NCBI GenBank assembly: GCA_937981575.1
Contig: CALJNR010000022.1
Coordinates: 1 to 40,102 of the forward strand
DNA from: an uncultured Clostridia bacterium
GTDB lineage: Bacteria > Bacillota > Clostridia > Lachnospirales > Cellulosilyticaceae
Direction: 5' to 3'
DNA: 40,102 nt
Shown: one piece after another, positions 20,580-29,549 of the stretch
Numbering within the stretch: the first letter of the stretch is position 1
How the letters are laid out: each line of letters begins with the position of its first letter
The notes under the pieces: generated by a model
Database searches by the model: none
The model's input: the letters and a program-made list of their open reading frames with translations, nothing else
Told to the model about the DNA's origin: nothing
Position numbers and translations under genes: made by a program

Positions 20580-22161
20580 AGTATTTGTTGTAGAAGATGA
20601 GTTTGTCATTAGAGAAGGCATAAGGAATATGATGAGTTATAATGGTAATGACTATATGCTCTGCGGGGAAGCATCCGATGGGGAAATGGCATTGCCAATG
20701 ATTCAGGAACTACGCCCAGATATTTTAATAACAGATATCAAAATGCCTTTTATGGATGGATTAGAGCTTTCTAGAATTATTAAGGCATCCATGCCGGAAA
20801 TAAGAATTATTATACTAAGTGGATATGATGAATTTGATTTTGCAAGAGATGCCATATCTATAGGGGTAGATGAATATATGCTTAAGCCGGTGGGGGCTGC
20901 AGAGTTATTTGGGGTATTAAATAAAATTATTCTCAGCCTTGAGGAAGAGAAGAAAAAGCGTAATGATCGCGAAGCATCTCAAAGAGAGCGGATGGCATCG
21001 ATCCAAGTGATAAGAAACCAATTTTTTGATAAGCTTTTCATGGGAGCATTAAGTACCGCTGATGCGCTTCAAGAAGCGAGCAAAGCAAATATTGATTTAA
21101 TAGCAAAATATTATCTGCTGCTAAACATTGAAATTGACTCTAGTAAAACAGTTTATAAAGAACTGTTGGAAGTCAAAAGAGCAATTGATCAATTTTTACA
21201 AAATAGAGCAGATATTATTCCATTCTTTAGAAACGAAGACAATTTTCTTTTGATTCTTAAGGGGACTTCTGAAGAAAGTATTAATGAGGGAGCCTACGAA
21301 CTGGCGAATTACCTAAAATATCAGTATGAAACGAATACAAAAGCGGTGCTTAGTATCGGAATTGGTTCGGTAACAGACCGAGTAGGGGGTATAGCCCAGT
21401 CATTTGCTGATTCTAAAAAAGCTATTAAGTTTTTAAATCGATTTAAACAAGGACACATTATAGGCATTAAGGATATTGAGAAAGAGTCAGCAATTACTCG
21501 GTTTATTCTTGAGGAATATGATTCAATTGATGAAAAGCTTAAGTATGCATCCAGGCAGGATATATCAAGTATCATTATGCACTACACAAAAGGCATTGAT
21601 CACTCAAATACAAAGAGTGTTTTGTTTACTTACTATATACTGATGGATATTGTAGTCGCTGCATCGCGTCTTATAAAAGAGCTTGGGGGAGAAGCAAAAA
21701 GTATTGTACCGGAGATAGATAATCCAACCACTTTATTCGATGTAGCTTCTTCTGCGGAAAGATTTATAACATTTATTACAGACCTTTTAGAAAAGGTTAT
21801 TGACTTTAGAGATTCTTGTCAGGATATACGTTATGGTCATGTGATAAGAAAAGCAAAACAGTATATCAATGAGCATTATTCAAGTTCTAACATCTCTTTA
21901 AACACAGTAGCTGCAGAGGTGGCCCTTAGTCCTAATCATTTTAGTGCTATTTTTTCACAAGAAACAGGGGAAACCTTTATAGAGTATCTTACCCGTATTA
22001 GAATTGAGCAAGCGAAAAAATTATTAACAACGACAAAGATGCGTTCAGCTGATATAGCTATAGCTGTTGGGTATAATGAGCCCCATTATTTTAGCGGCTT
22101 ATTTAAAAAGAATGTTGGTATGAGTGCTAGGGAATATAAAATAAAATCACAAAAAGAATAG
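20572..22161 (+). CDS. YesN-type response regulator with AraC-type DNA-binding domain
   Basis: A 529-residue cytoplasmic regulator. The receiver domain (1-120) has acidic residues 8-9, the phospho-acceptor aspartate 55 in LITDIKMPFMDG, and the lysine in YMLKPVGA. A long middle region (about 125-415) is less conserved. The C-terminal AraC/XylS helix-turn-helix pair (about 425-525) includes VALSPNHFSAIFSQETGETF and the closing AVGYNEPHYFSGLFKK. I start at 20572 (AGGGGAT upstream, family-like opening MYKVFVVEDE), which overlaps the kinase gene by 8 bases. Likely targets are the promoter ahead of the binding-protein gene at 22473 and possibly its own operon. Confidence 0.92.
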   Translation: MYKVFVVEDEFVIREGIRNMMSYNGNDYMLCGEASDGEMALPMIQELRPDILITDIKMPFMDGLELSRIIKASMPEIRIIILSGYDEFDFARDAISIGVDEYMLKPVGAAELFGVLNKIILSLEEEKKKRNDREASQRERMASIQVIRNQFFDKLFMGALSTADALQEASKANIDLIAKYYLLLNIEIDSSKTVYKELLEVKRAIDQFLQNRADIIPFFRNEDNFLLILKGTSEESINEGAYELANYLKYQYETNTKAVLSIGIGSVTDRVGGIAQSFADSKKAIKFLNRFKQGHIIGIKDIEKESAITRFILEEYDSIDEKLKYASRQDISSIIMHYTKGIDHSNTKSVLFTYYILMDIVVAASRLIKELGGEAKSIVPEIDNPTTLFDVASSAERFITFITDLLEKVIDFRDSCQDIRYGHVIRKAKQYINEHYSSSNISLNTVAAEVALSPNHFSAIFSQETGETFIEYLTRIRIEQAKKLLTTTKMRSADIAIAVGYNEPHYFSGLFKKNVGMSAREYKIKSQKE

Positions 22162-22204
22162 ATTTAAAATGATTAAAAATTATTTGTACATAGAAGTTTG
22201 ACAG

Positions 22205-22242
22205 TAACTTTATCTTTCCCTAAGGATAAAGTTATTTTTTTT
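22205..22242 (+). terminator. terminator of the sensor operon
   Basis: TAACTTTATC (22205-22214) pairs with GATAAAGTTA (22225-22234) and T8 follows. It separates the regulator genes from the transport genes. Confidence 0.9.
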
Positions 22243-22331
22243 ATGATAAAAAAACACATTTTTAAAGTGAAATGCGTAATTGCCTAGTTAGGCCCATAAG
22301 GAATTGCACATAGCTGCTTTAAAAAAAAGCA

Positions 22332-22384
22332 TAGTAAAAAAATGGAATAGCATGAAGAGAATTATGCTAAAAAAATATCATAAT
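22332..22384 (+). promoter_or_regulatory. candidate regulator site and promoter ahead of the transport operon
   Basis: Two TAAAAAAAT direct repeats (22335-22343 and 22368-22376) are 33 bases apart, about three helical turns. Between them lies a dyad TAGCAT-N10-ATGCTA (22348-22369). A CATAAT -10-like box follows at 22379-22384 with no matching -35, as is common for promoters activated by AraC-type proteins. The rest of the 311-base gap from 22162 holds the terminator above and a leader of about 80 bases. The reading is speculative because the region is AT-rich. Confidence 0.3.
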
Positions 22385-22472
22385 GTATTGAATATACATG
22401 AAAGATCCTAAGGGATATACTTTGATTATACATAGCAAATGTATCAGAGAATTGAAAATAGGAGGGAATAAA

Positions 22473-23507
22473 ATGAAATTTAAAAAATTAGTTGCAGTTT
22501 TATCATCAGTACTTCTTATGGGAACAATGTTTGCTGGATGTGCACCATCATCTACAACTACAGCGCCAGCAGCAAGTACAGAAAAGGCAGCACCGGCAGC
22601 ACAGGAAGAAGCGAAGCCAGCTGAAAAACCTAAAAATGATAAATTAGTTGTAGGGTTTGCACAAATTGGCCAAGAAAGCGGATGGCGTGATGCTGAAACG
22701 TGGTCTATTCTCAATACAGCTGAGGAATTAGGCGTTGACCTTAAGTTTTCGGATGCACAACAAAAACAAGAAAACCAGATTAAAGCTATAAGAACATTTA
22801 TCCAGCAGCAAGTTGACGTTATAGGGGTTGCTCCAGTTGTAGAAACTGGCTGGGAAACTGTTTTTAAAGAAGCAAAAGATGCAGGTATTCCAATCATCTT
22901 AGTGGACCGCCGTGCAGACGTACCTGAAGACTTATATGCTGCATTCATTGGATCAGATTTTATTTTAGAAGGACAGAATGCTGCTAAAGAAATGGCAGCT
23001 TTATTAGGAAACAAAGGCAGCATCGTAGAACTTCAAGGAACTGTTGGCGCGTCAGCTGCAACAGATCGTATGAAAGGATTTACTGATGAACTGGGTAATT
23101 ATCCAGATATGAAAATTTTAGCAAGTCAAACAGGGGACTTCACCCGTGCTAAAGGCAAAGAAGTTATGGAAGCATTCTTGAAAGCTTATCCAGGACAAAT
23201 TAACGGTGTTTATGCGCATAATGATGATATGGCATTAGGAGCTATAGAAGCGATTAAAGATGCAGGGCTTAAACCAAGCGTAGATATCAAAGTTGTATCT
23301 ATTGATGGCGTTAAAGGGATCTTTGAAGCTATGGCAGCAGGAGAAGCTAACGTAACAGTTGAGTGCAACCCTCTTCTTGGGCCACAATTTTTCCAAGCAG
23401 CACAAGACTTAAAAGATGGTAAAACAGTAGAAAAATGGATCAAATCAGATGAAGGGATCTTCCGTCAAGAAACAGCTAAAGAGGACCTTCCAAATCGTAA
23501 ATATTAA
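22473..23507 (+). CDS. ytfQ: galactofuranose/arabinofuranose-type ABC transporter, substrate-binding lipoprotein
   Basis: A 344-residue binding protein. It has a signal peptide with lipobox FAGC (cysteine 23), then an Ala/Pro/Glu/Lys-rich linker to about residue 52 that spaces it from the membrane, then a type I periplasmic-binding fold closely following E. coli YtfQ (FAQIGQESGWR, QKQENQIKAIRTF, APVVETGWE, LQGTVGASAATDR, YAHNDDMALGAIEAI). YtfQ binds galactofuranose. The gene order ytfQ-ytfR-ytfT-yjfF is also that of E. coli. The nearby arabinanase-type GH43 domains make arabinofuranose an equally good candidate here. The start follows AGGAGGG. A 260-base gap with two strong RNA hairpins separates it from ytfR. 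Confidence 0.9.
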   Translation: MKFKKLVAVLSSVLLMGTMFAGCAPSSTTTAPAASTEKAAPAAQEEAKPAEKPKNDKLVVGFAQIGQESGWRDAETWSILNTAEELGVDLKFSDAQQKQENQIKAIRTFIQQQVDVIGVAPVVETGWETVFKEAKDAGIPIILVDRRADVPEDLYAAFIGSDFILEGQNAAKEMAALLGNKGSIVELQGTVGASAATDRMKGFTDELGNYPDMKILASQTGDFTRAKGKEVMEAFLKAYPGQINGVYAHNDDMALGAIEAIKDAGLKPSVDIKVVSIDGVKGIFEAMAAGEANVTVECNPLLGPQFFQAAQDLKDGKTVEKWIKSDEGIFRQETAKEDLPNRKY

Positions 23508-23519
23508 ATTTTGCTGATC

Positions 23520-23629
23520 ATTGACTTTGAAGTTTACCCCGCATTTTAATGATGCTCTTATAGGGCACAAAAGCAATACTTCAGTAATCCTGCCAGATAA
23601 CAAGTATTTCATGCATCTTCAAAGTCAAT
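23520..23629 (+). ncRNA. structured RNA element between ytfQ and ytfR
   Basis: Perfect 13-base complements (ATTGACTTTGAAG, 23520-23532, and CTTCAAAGTCAAT, 23617-23629) close a 110-base element. Inside are a second perfect stem (AATACTT, 23575-23581, with AAGTATT, 23602-23608) and a possible third (GCAT and ATGC with CCC/GGG around them, about 23537-23564), giving a multibranched fold. It begins 13 bases after the ytfQ stop. It may protect the ytfQ message from 3' decay, so that binding protein is made in excess over the membrane parts, or be a regulatory RNA. I do not recognise a known riboswitch class. Confidence 0.5.
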
Positions 23630-23697
23630 TTTCTTATAATATTATTTTGCTAATAAAAGGGATTGATAGATTACTTACTTTATTAGATTAATATTTT

Positions 23698-23724
23698 CCG
23701 CCTTAGTAAATGGTACTAAGGCGG
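23698..23724 (+). repeat. 11-bp perfect hairpin in the ytfQ-ytfR gap
   Basis: CCGCCTTAGTA (23698-23708) and TACTAAGGCGG (23714-23724) form a GC-richer stem with a 5-base loop. No T-run follows, so it is not an ordinary terminator. It stands 43 bases before the ytfR start and could be a pause or processing site, or a barrier to exonucleases. Confidence 0.6.
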
Positions 23725-23767
23725 ATTCTCACATAATGATAGTTTAAATTTGAAAGGAGGTCTTTAA

Positions 23768-25282
23768 ATGACCGCAAAACCGTTGTTAACCATGAGAAAA
23801 ATATATAAAGTTTTTCCAGGAGTTAAGGCGCTTTCGGATGTCGATTTTACATTAAGATCTGGAGAGATACATGCTCTGTTAGGAGAAAATGGCGCAGGTA
23901 AATCAACACTTATAAAAGTACTTACTGGAGTAGAAAAATTAGATAGTGGGCAAATAGAGCTAAGCGGTGAAGAAATTCGAACTAAAAGCCCGAAACATGC
24001 ACAAGAATTAGGGATCAGTACCGTATATCAGGAAGTTAATCTATGTGCAAACTTATCTGTTGCTGAAAATATTTTTATAGGCAGAGAACCTAAAAAGAAT
24101 GGCATGATTGATTGGAAAACAATAAATAGCAGAACAAAGAAACTACTGAATAAGCTCAACATAGATATTGATGTTACGCAGACCCTAAGTCATTATTCAG
24201 TAGCTGTTCAGCAAATGGTTGCTATTGCAAGGGCTATTGATGTAGAAGCCAAAGTACTCATATTGGATGAGCCGACATCAAGCTTAGATGCAACTGAATG
24301 TGAAAAGCTGTTTAATGTTATGAACCAGCTTAAAAGTGAAGGAATGGGAATTGTTTTTGTTACCCATTTTCTAGATCAAGTATATGCAGTATCGGATAGA
24401 ATAACAATCCTTAGGAATGGAGAACTAGTAGGTGAGTTTTTAGCGGCAGAACTTCCTAAGCTTGAACTCATCAGTAAGATGATTGGTAAGGGCTATGATG
24501 TATTATCGGAAACTATAAAAAATACAGATAATGATCAAGACATAGAAAAGCAAGTATATTTAAGAGCAGACAAAGTTTTATCTATTGGGAATATTAAAGA
24601 ATTTACACTGGATGTTAAAAAATCAGAAGTGCTTGGTCTTGCAGGACTTCTTGGGTCAGGCAGATCTGAAACTGCCAGAGTAATATTTGGGGCAGACAAA
24701 GTATCATCAGGGACACTATACATAAAGGGTGAAAAGGTAAATCTAGGAAAACCTCTTGATGCGATAAAAAAAGGAATTGCCTATTGCCCGGAAGATAGAA
24801 AGACAGATGCTATTTTAGGTAATTTGAGTATAAGAGAAAATATTATTGTTGCCTTGCAGTCCAAAGAAGGTATGTTTAAGTTTATTGGACGTAAGAAACA
24901 AGAGGAGATCGCAGATTACTACATCAAGCTGCTGCAGATCAAAACGCCAAATAGAGAACAGCTTATAAAAAATTTAAGTGGGGGAAACCAACAGAAGGTT
25001 ATCCTTGCCAGGTGGCTGGCAACGCACCCAGAGCTCCTTATTTTGGATGAGCCAACAAGAGGGATTGATATAGGAACAAAAGCTGAAATTCAACAGTTGG
25101 TCGTTGAACTTGCACATGGAGAGATGGCAGTTATATTCATTTCATCTGAAATGGATGAAATGCTAAGATGCTGCACGAGAATGGCAGTTTTTAGTGAAAA
25201 ACAAAAACTCGGTGAACTTGAGGGCGATGAAATATCAGAGCAGAAAATAATGAAAATGATAGCAGGAGGTAATGAACGATGA
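23768..25282 (+). CDS. ytfR: sugar ABC transporter ATP-binding protein, duplicated cassette (YtfR/MglA/RbsA type)
   Basis: A 504-residue double ATPase that powers sugar import. The first cassette has Walker A GENGAGKST (39-47, lysine 45), a degenerate signature (HYSVAVQQM) and Walker B LILDEPTS. The second has a reduced Walker A (GLLGSGRSE, no lysine), a canonical signature LSGGNQQKV and LILDEPTRG. This asymmetry is normal for the RbsA/MglA class. A strong AAAGGAGG site precedes the start. The last four bases overlap the start of ytfT (ATGA), showing translational coupling with the permease. Confidence 0.94.
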   Translation: MTAKPLLTMRKIYKVFPGVKALSDVDFTLRSGEIHALLGENGAGKSTLIKVLTGVEKLDSGQIELSGEEIRTKSPKHAQELGISTVYQEVNLCANLSVAENIFIGREPKKNGMIDWKTINSRTKKLLNKLNIDIDVTQTLSHYSVAVQQMVAIARAIDVEAKVLILDEPTSSLDATECEKLFNVMNQLKSEGMGIVFVTHFLDQVYAVSDRITILRNGELVGEFLAAELPKLELISKMIGKGYDVLSETIKNTDNDQDIEKQVYLRADKVLSIGNIKEFTLDVKKSEVLGLAGLLGSGRSETARVIFGADKVSSGTLYIKGEKVNLGKPLDAIKKGIAYCPEDRKTDAILGNLSIRENIIVALQSKEGMFKFIGRKKQEEIADYYIKLLQIKTPNREQLIKNLSGGNQQKVILARWLATHPELLILDEPTRGIDIGTKAEIQQLVVELAHGEMAVIFISSEMDEMLRCCTRMAVFSEKQKLGELEGDEISEQKIMKMIAGGNER

Positions 25283-26334
25283 GCAGACTGACTAAATCAA
25301 GATTGTTCTGGCCTATTATAGCATTAGTGGTGCTGCTTTTGTTTAATGCTGTATTTACTAAAAACTTCTTTAGTATCCAAATCATAGATAATCATCTTTA
25401 CGGAAATATCATAGATATCCTTAAAAATGTAGCCCCTCTTGCTCTTTTAGCTATTGGCATGACGTTGGTTATTGCTACAGGGGGAATTGACATATCAGTT
25501 GGATCAGTTGTGGCTATTTCGGGAGCAATAGCCTGCAGCATTATAGACGGGCGTATAGGAAGTTTTAATAACACTTTATTGTTTGCGTTAATATTTGCAC
25601 TTTTATCTGGAATAATCTGTGGGATTTGGAACGGCATACTGGTAGCTAAAATCAAAATTCAGCCAGTTGTAGCTACACTCATTTTAATGACAGCAGGCAG
25701 AGGTATTGCGCAGCTTATTACAAAAGGCAAAATTGTTACAATAAATTCGGCATCGATGGTTAACGAATATTATTTCATTGGAGCTGGATATTTGCTTGGA
25801 CTGCCATTTGCATTATTTATTGTTTTAATTGTTTTGCTTATTGTTTTAGCTTTTATAAAAAGAACAGCATTTGGGCTTTTTCTTGAATCGTTAGGAACGA
25901 ATAATAGATCCAGTCATTTGGCAGGGATACAAGTCGACAAGTTAAAACTAATAACTTATATTATTTCAGGTTTTATGGCAGCACTTGCTGGAATTTTAAT
26001 AAGTTCAAATATAAAAGGAGCTGACTGTAATAATGCAGGCTTATTTATTGAACTAGATGCTATTTTAGCAGTAGCTATTGGAGGAAATTCATTAAATGGA
26101 GGTAGATTTTCAGTAGGTTCAAGTGTTATAGGAGCCCTTGTTATTCAATGTCTGACAACTACTGTATATGCACTTGGCGTTCCGCCTCAAACCATATCAC
26201 TTGTAAAAGCTATTGTAATCATAACTATTTGCTTATTTCAGTCTAATAAGTTTAGAGAAGCAATATTTGGACGTTTTAATTATTTTAAAAAGTCAAAGGA
26301 TCTCTTAGTTAAGAAGGGAGCTCAAATATCATGA
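25279..26334 (+). CDS. ytfT: sugar ABC transporter permease YtfT
   Basis: A 351-residue inner-membrane permease of the BPD_transp_2 (ribose/galactofuranose) family. About nine or ten hydrophobic helices are visible. The family patterns TLVIATGGIDISVGSVVAIS and the glycine-rich loop AIGGNSLNGGRFSVGSSVIG, which contacts the ATPase, are intact. It overlaps ytfR and yjfF by 4 bases on each side. With YjfF it should form a heterodimeric channel, as in the E. coli galactofuranose importer. Confidence 0.93.
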   Translation: MSRLTKSRLFWPIIALVVLLLFNAVFTKNFFSIQIIDNHLYGNIIDILKNVAPLALLAIGMTLVIATGGIDISVGSVVAISGAIACSIIDGRIGSFNNTLLFALIFALLSGIICGIWNGILVAKIKIQPVVATLILMTAGRGIAQLITKGKIVTINSASMVNEYYFIGAGYLLGLPFALFIVLIVLLIVLAFIKRTAFGLFLESLGTNNRSSHLAGIQVDKLKLITYIISGFMAALAGILISSNIKGADCNNAGLFIELDAILAVAIGGNSLNGGRFSVGSSVIGALVIQCLTTTVYALGVPPQTISLVKAIVIITICLFQSNKFREAIFGRFNYFKKSKDLLVKKGAQIS

Positions 26335-27320
26335 TAATCAGCATGCTGAAAAAGAATTTTTCGATTATTGTTACTATACTATTGTTTGTTGTCCTTTTTA
26401 TAGCTGGGGCAGCTACTTATAAAGGGTTTCTAAATGCACAAGTTTTTTTAAACTTATTGATAGATAATGCGTATCTTATAATAGTTGCAATTGGGATGAC
26501 CTTTGTTCTGATAAGTGGAGGAATAGATATATCAGTTGGTTCAGTTGTAGCCTTTGTATGTATGTTTTCGGCACATTTATTACAAAAAGGATGGAATCCT
26601 GTAGCGGTTATGCTGTTATCTCTTACAGTAGGAACCTTTGGTGGTTTTATAATGGGCTATATGATTCATTGTTACGAAGTACAGCCTTTCATTGCAACCC
26701 TTGCAGGGCAGTTTCTTTATAGGGGAATATGTTATGTTATTAGTACAGAGTCTATAAGCATTACAAATCCTACGTATTCATTCATAGCGAACTATCAAAT
26801 AAGGTTAGCGCCTAAAATGTATATATCTATAAGCGTTGTTATAGCACTTCTAATGGTTGCAGTAACAGCAATCGTTCTTAAGTATACTAAGTTTGGAAGA
26901 AATGTTTATGCAATAGGAGGGAATGAACATTCAGCGGGACTTATGGGACTTCCGGTAGCCCATGTTAAAATAAGCGTTTATGCCCTTAGCGGATTTTGTG
27001 CAGCCCTTGGGGGGATAGTTTTTAGCTTCTATACATTATCTGGATACGGACTTCAAAATATTGGGCTTGAAATGGATGCTATAGCATCAGCTGTTATAGG
27101 CGGAACGCTTCTGACTGGTGGAGTAGGAACTGTTATAGGGTCAATGTTTGGGGTACTCATTCAAGGTATTATTCAAACTATTATTATATTTCAAGGCAAT
27201 CTTAGCTCTTGGTGGACTAAAGTTGCTGTGGCAGCGCTGTTATGCTTATTTGTAGTTCTTCAAAGGGTTATTGAGACTAAAGGACAATCGGTTAAACAAC
27301 AGAAAAAAGCAGCAGTGTAA
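26331..27320 (+). CDS. yjfF: sugar ABC transporter permease YjfF
   Basis: A 329-residue second permease of the same family. The diagnostic segments are TFVLISGGIDISVGSVVAFV, the loop GRNVYAIGGNEHSAGLMGLP and AVIGGTLLTGGVGTVIGS. It is a paralogue of YtfT and is translationally coupled to it (ATGA overlap). The C-terminus is a short basic tail (KQQKKAAV). Having two different permeases fits the YtfQRT-YjfF type rather than the homodimeric RbsC type. The chemoreceptor gene follows 44 bases later without a terminator. Confidence 0.93.
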   Translation: MIISMLKKNFSIIVTILLFVVLFIAGAATYKGFLNAQVFLNLLIDNAYLIIVAIGMTFVLISGGIDISVGSVVAFVCMFSAHLLQKGWNPVAVMLLSLTVGTFGGFIMGYMIHCYEVQPFIATLAGQFLYRGICYVISTESISITNPTYSFIANYQIRLAPKMYISISVVIALLMVAVTAIVLKYTKFGRNVYAIGGNEHSAGLMGLPVAHVKISVYALSGFCAALGGIVFSFYTLSGYGLQNIGLEMDAIASAVIGGTLLTGGVGTVIGSMFGVLIQGIIQTIIIFQGNLSSWWTKVAVAALLCLFVVLQRVIETKGQSVKQQKKAAV

Positions 27321-27364
27321 GAATAAATAGGCTGGTTAAGCCGTACGGAAGAGGGGAGAATGTA

Positions 27365-29455
27365 ATGAAAATATACAAGAAAAATAATAAAAGTGAGCCT
27401 AAAGGTAAAATCAAACTATCGACCCAATTAATTATTTTATTATTATTACTAAGCATTATTCCCACAACTGTATTGGGCATCATTGTGAAAGAGAAAATAG
27501 AAGGGTCTATACAAGAGTCGATAGGCATGTATTCTCAAAAGATGATAGAGCAGCTGGCAACTAACATTAACTACACATTACAAGATATTAAGCAAGATAC
27601 AAATACATTGTTATATAGTGATGAAACGATACAATATATTAATCAGTATTATCAGCTTTCAGCTCAGCGGTTAGATGAGCTGGAAGGAAGCTTAAGTGCC
27701 AAGGCAGTAGAGGCTATCGTAAACAGTAAATATTTAAAAGGGATATTTATAATATATGAGGATAAGATCATTTATAAAAAAGATTCTACATTAGGAACGG
27801 ATACAAATCTCGGCACATTAGATAATTATTTAGTCAGCCAAGAATTTCTAGACTCTGAAGTGTATCAAACACTAAGGGATTTAGGAAGAAATGAACAATA
27901 CTGGTTTAAACTCTTAAGTCAAGATACTAAGGGTATTTATGTAGGTGAAAAATTTCAGAATCAAGGTGGAAAAAACATTGTTGTTATCTTTTCAATAAAT
28001 AGTTCTTACTATACAGACATACTTAAAGTATCCACTATAGATGCTGAAATTCCCATTCTTATGATAGATGAAAAAGGAAATATTATTTTATCGGATAATG
28101 AAGATTTAATAGGCAATAAAAACTTTGAGGAGCAGTTTAATAAATATATCAGTTATATTAATAGTTTAGATGAGGATAGTGCTACAACTGTCTATAACAA
28201 CAAACTTATTACATTTGCAACCCTTGATAATGGATGGAAAGTTTTTTTAGATGGAGATATTCATGTACTGATGAAGCATCTTTATTTAGTATGGAATCAG
28301 CTTATACTTGTCATGTTGCTATTTATCATCATCATCATTATCATTAGTATCTTCTTCTCAGGCAGGATTTCTAAGCCTATTAAGATCATGTCCACTTACA
28401 TAGCTCAAGTACAACATGGTAACCTCGAGTGGGGGCGTAAATTAACGAAGGAGATACCCGTTCATAATAGAGAGATTACGGCACTAAGAGATGGGTTGAT
28501 TTCAATGGTTGAGGCACTTAGAACAATTATTGTAGATGCTAAAGAAGTAACAAATGTAGTAGAAAATAATATGATGCAGTTAAAAACCATAGCATGCAAT
28601 ACAACAACATCTGCTGCAGATGTTGAGCTTGCAGTAAGCAGTATTGTGACAGGGGCGCTCAGCCAAAGTAATAAAATAGAAAATTGCTCGCAGTTAATGA
28701 ACAGCCTACACAGCTATATTAATGATACGAGTGAAAAAATGAACAGTATAAAAAAAGTCTCGCAAACCACAATTCACATGAGTGAAAAGGCGAAAAGTGA
28801 AATAAGTATACTCATTGATAACACTGCATCTACAAATCACATTACTCAAATAGTAAGTCAAGATGTTGAAGCGTTAGGGCAGGAAGTTAATAATATAGGG
28901 ATGATTCTTCATATTATCAAATCAATTAATGAACAGACTAACTTGCTGGCACTTAATGCAGCTATAGAAGCTGCAAGGGCTAAAGAATCAGGAAAAGGGT
29001 TTATGGTAATAGCTGATGAAATCAGGAAGTTATCTCAGCACACCAAGCAAGCCATAGATCAAATCGAAGGGATGCTCGGCAGTATACATCATAAAAACAA
29101 GCTGGCATTAGAACATATGGAGCAAGCAAAAAGTTTTTCAGATGAACAAGGTCCTATCGTTAGGGCAACTACAAACAAATTTAATGACATACTCGATGAA
29201 ATGGAAAATCTGAATGAAGCGATACAGAGTGTTACAGCTTTACTAAGTAAGGTTGCTCTTAAGAAAGATGAAGTGATGTATGAGATAGAAGAGATATCAC
29301 AGGTAACAGAGCAGTCAACAAGTATTACAGAGGAAGTGAGCGCACAGTGTTCAGTACAAGCAGGTTATTCAGAAGAGATGACACGGATGGGAGATATATT
29401 ACATCAAAGTATCGGTGAGCTTAAACATACTTATCAAAGGTTTAAGGTAGAGTAA
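27365..29455 (+). CDS. methyl-accepting chemotaxis protein within the sugar transport operon
   Basis: A 696-residue chemoreceptor. TM1 is about 20-41, a large extracellular domain about 42-305 is probably a double Cache (dCache_1-like), TM2 (about 308-333) is isoleucine-rich, and HAMP is about 334-386. The signalling coiled coil has the tip [20 protein letters not shown] near 522-541. No C-terminal NWETF-type CheR tether is seen. It follows yjfF by 44 bases with its own GAGGGGA site, so it is probably co-transcribed with the transporter. This suggests taxis toward the imported sugar or to the polymer's breakdown products. Whether it senses sugar directly or through a binding protein cannot be read. 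Confidence 0.9.
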   Translation: MKIYKKNNKSEPKGKIKLSTQLIILLLLLSIIPTTVLGIIVKEKIEGSIQESIGMYSQKMIEQLATNINYTLQDIKQDTNTLLYSDETIQYINQYYQLSAQRLDELEGSLSAKAVEAIVNSKYLKGIFIIYEDKIIYKKDSTLGTDTNLGTLDNYLVSQEFLDSEVYQTLRDLGRNEQYWFKLLSQDTKGIYVGEKFQNQGGKNIVVIFSINSSYYTDILKVSTIDAEIPILMIDEKGNIILSDNEDLIGNKNFEEQFNKYISYINSLDEDSATTVYNNKLITFATLDNGWKVFLDGDIHVLMKHLYLVWNQLILVMLLFIIIIIIISIFFSGRISKPIKIMSTYIAQVQHGNLEWGRKLTKEIPVHNREITALRDGLISMVEALRTIIVDAKEVTNVVENNMMQLKTIACNTTTSAADVELAVSSIVTGALSQSNKIENCSQLMNSLHSYINDTSEKMNSIKKVSQTTIHMSEKAKSEISILIDNTASTNHITQIVSQDVEALGQEVNNIGMILHIIKSINEQTNLLALNAAIEAARAKESGKGFMVIADEIRKLSQHTKQAIDQIEGMLGSIHHKNKLALEHMEQAKSFSDEQGPIVRATTNKFNDILDEMENLNEAIQSVTALLSKVALKKDEVMYEIEEISQVTEQSTSITEEVSAQCSVQAGYSEEMTRMGDILHQSIGELKHTYQRFKVE

Positions 29456-29549
29456 GCCATCTTGTATGATTAGATTTATTGTCTATACCCATGAGGTATA
29501 CGACATTAAATAAATAACAATAAGATAACGTAAAGGAGGTAATTGAGGT

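Noticed and set aside
22367..23023. 218-codon minus-strand frame opposite ytfQ
   Set aside because: It is antisense to a clear binding-protein gene, starts without a ribosome site and has serine/alanine-rich composition typical of a reversed codon pattern.
23508..23767. Known riboswitch (for example cyclic-di-GMP or T-box) between ytfQ and ytfR
   Set aside because: The stems are real but none of the conserved nucleotides of those classes are present; kept as an unassigned structured element.
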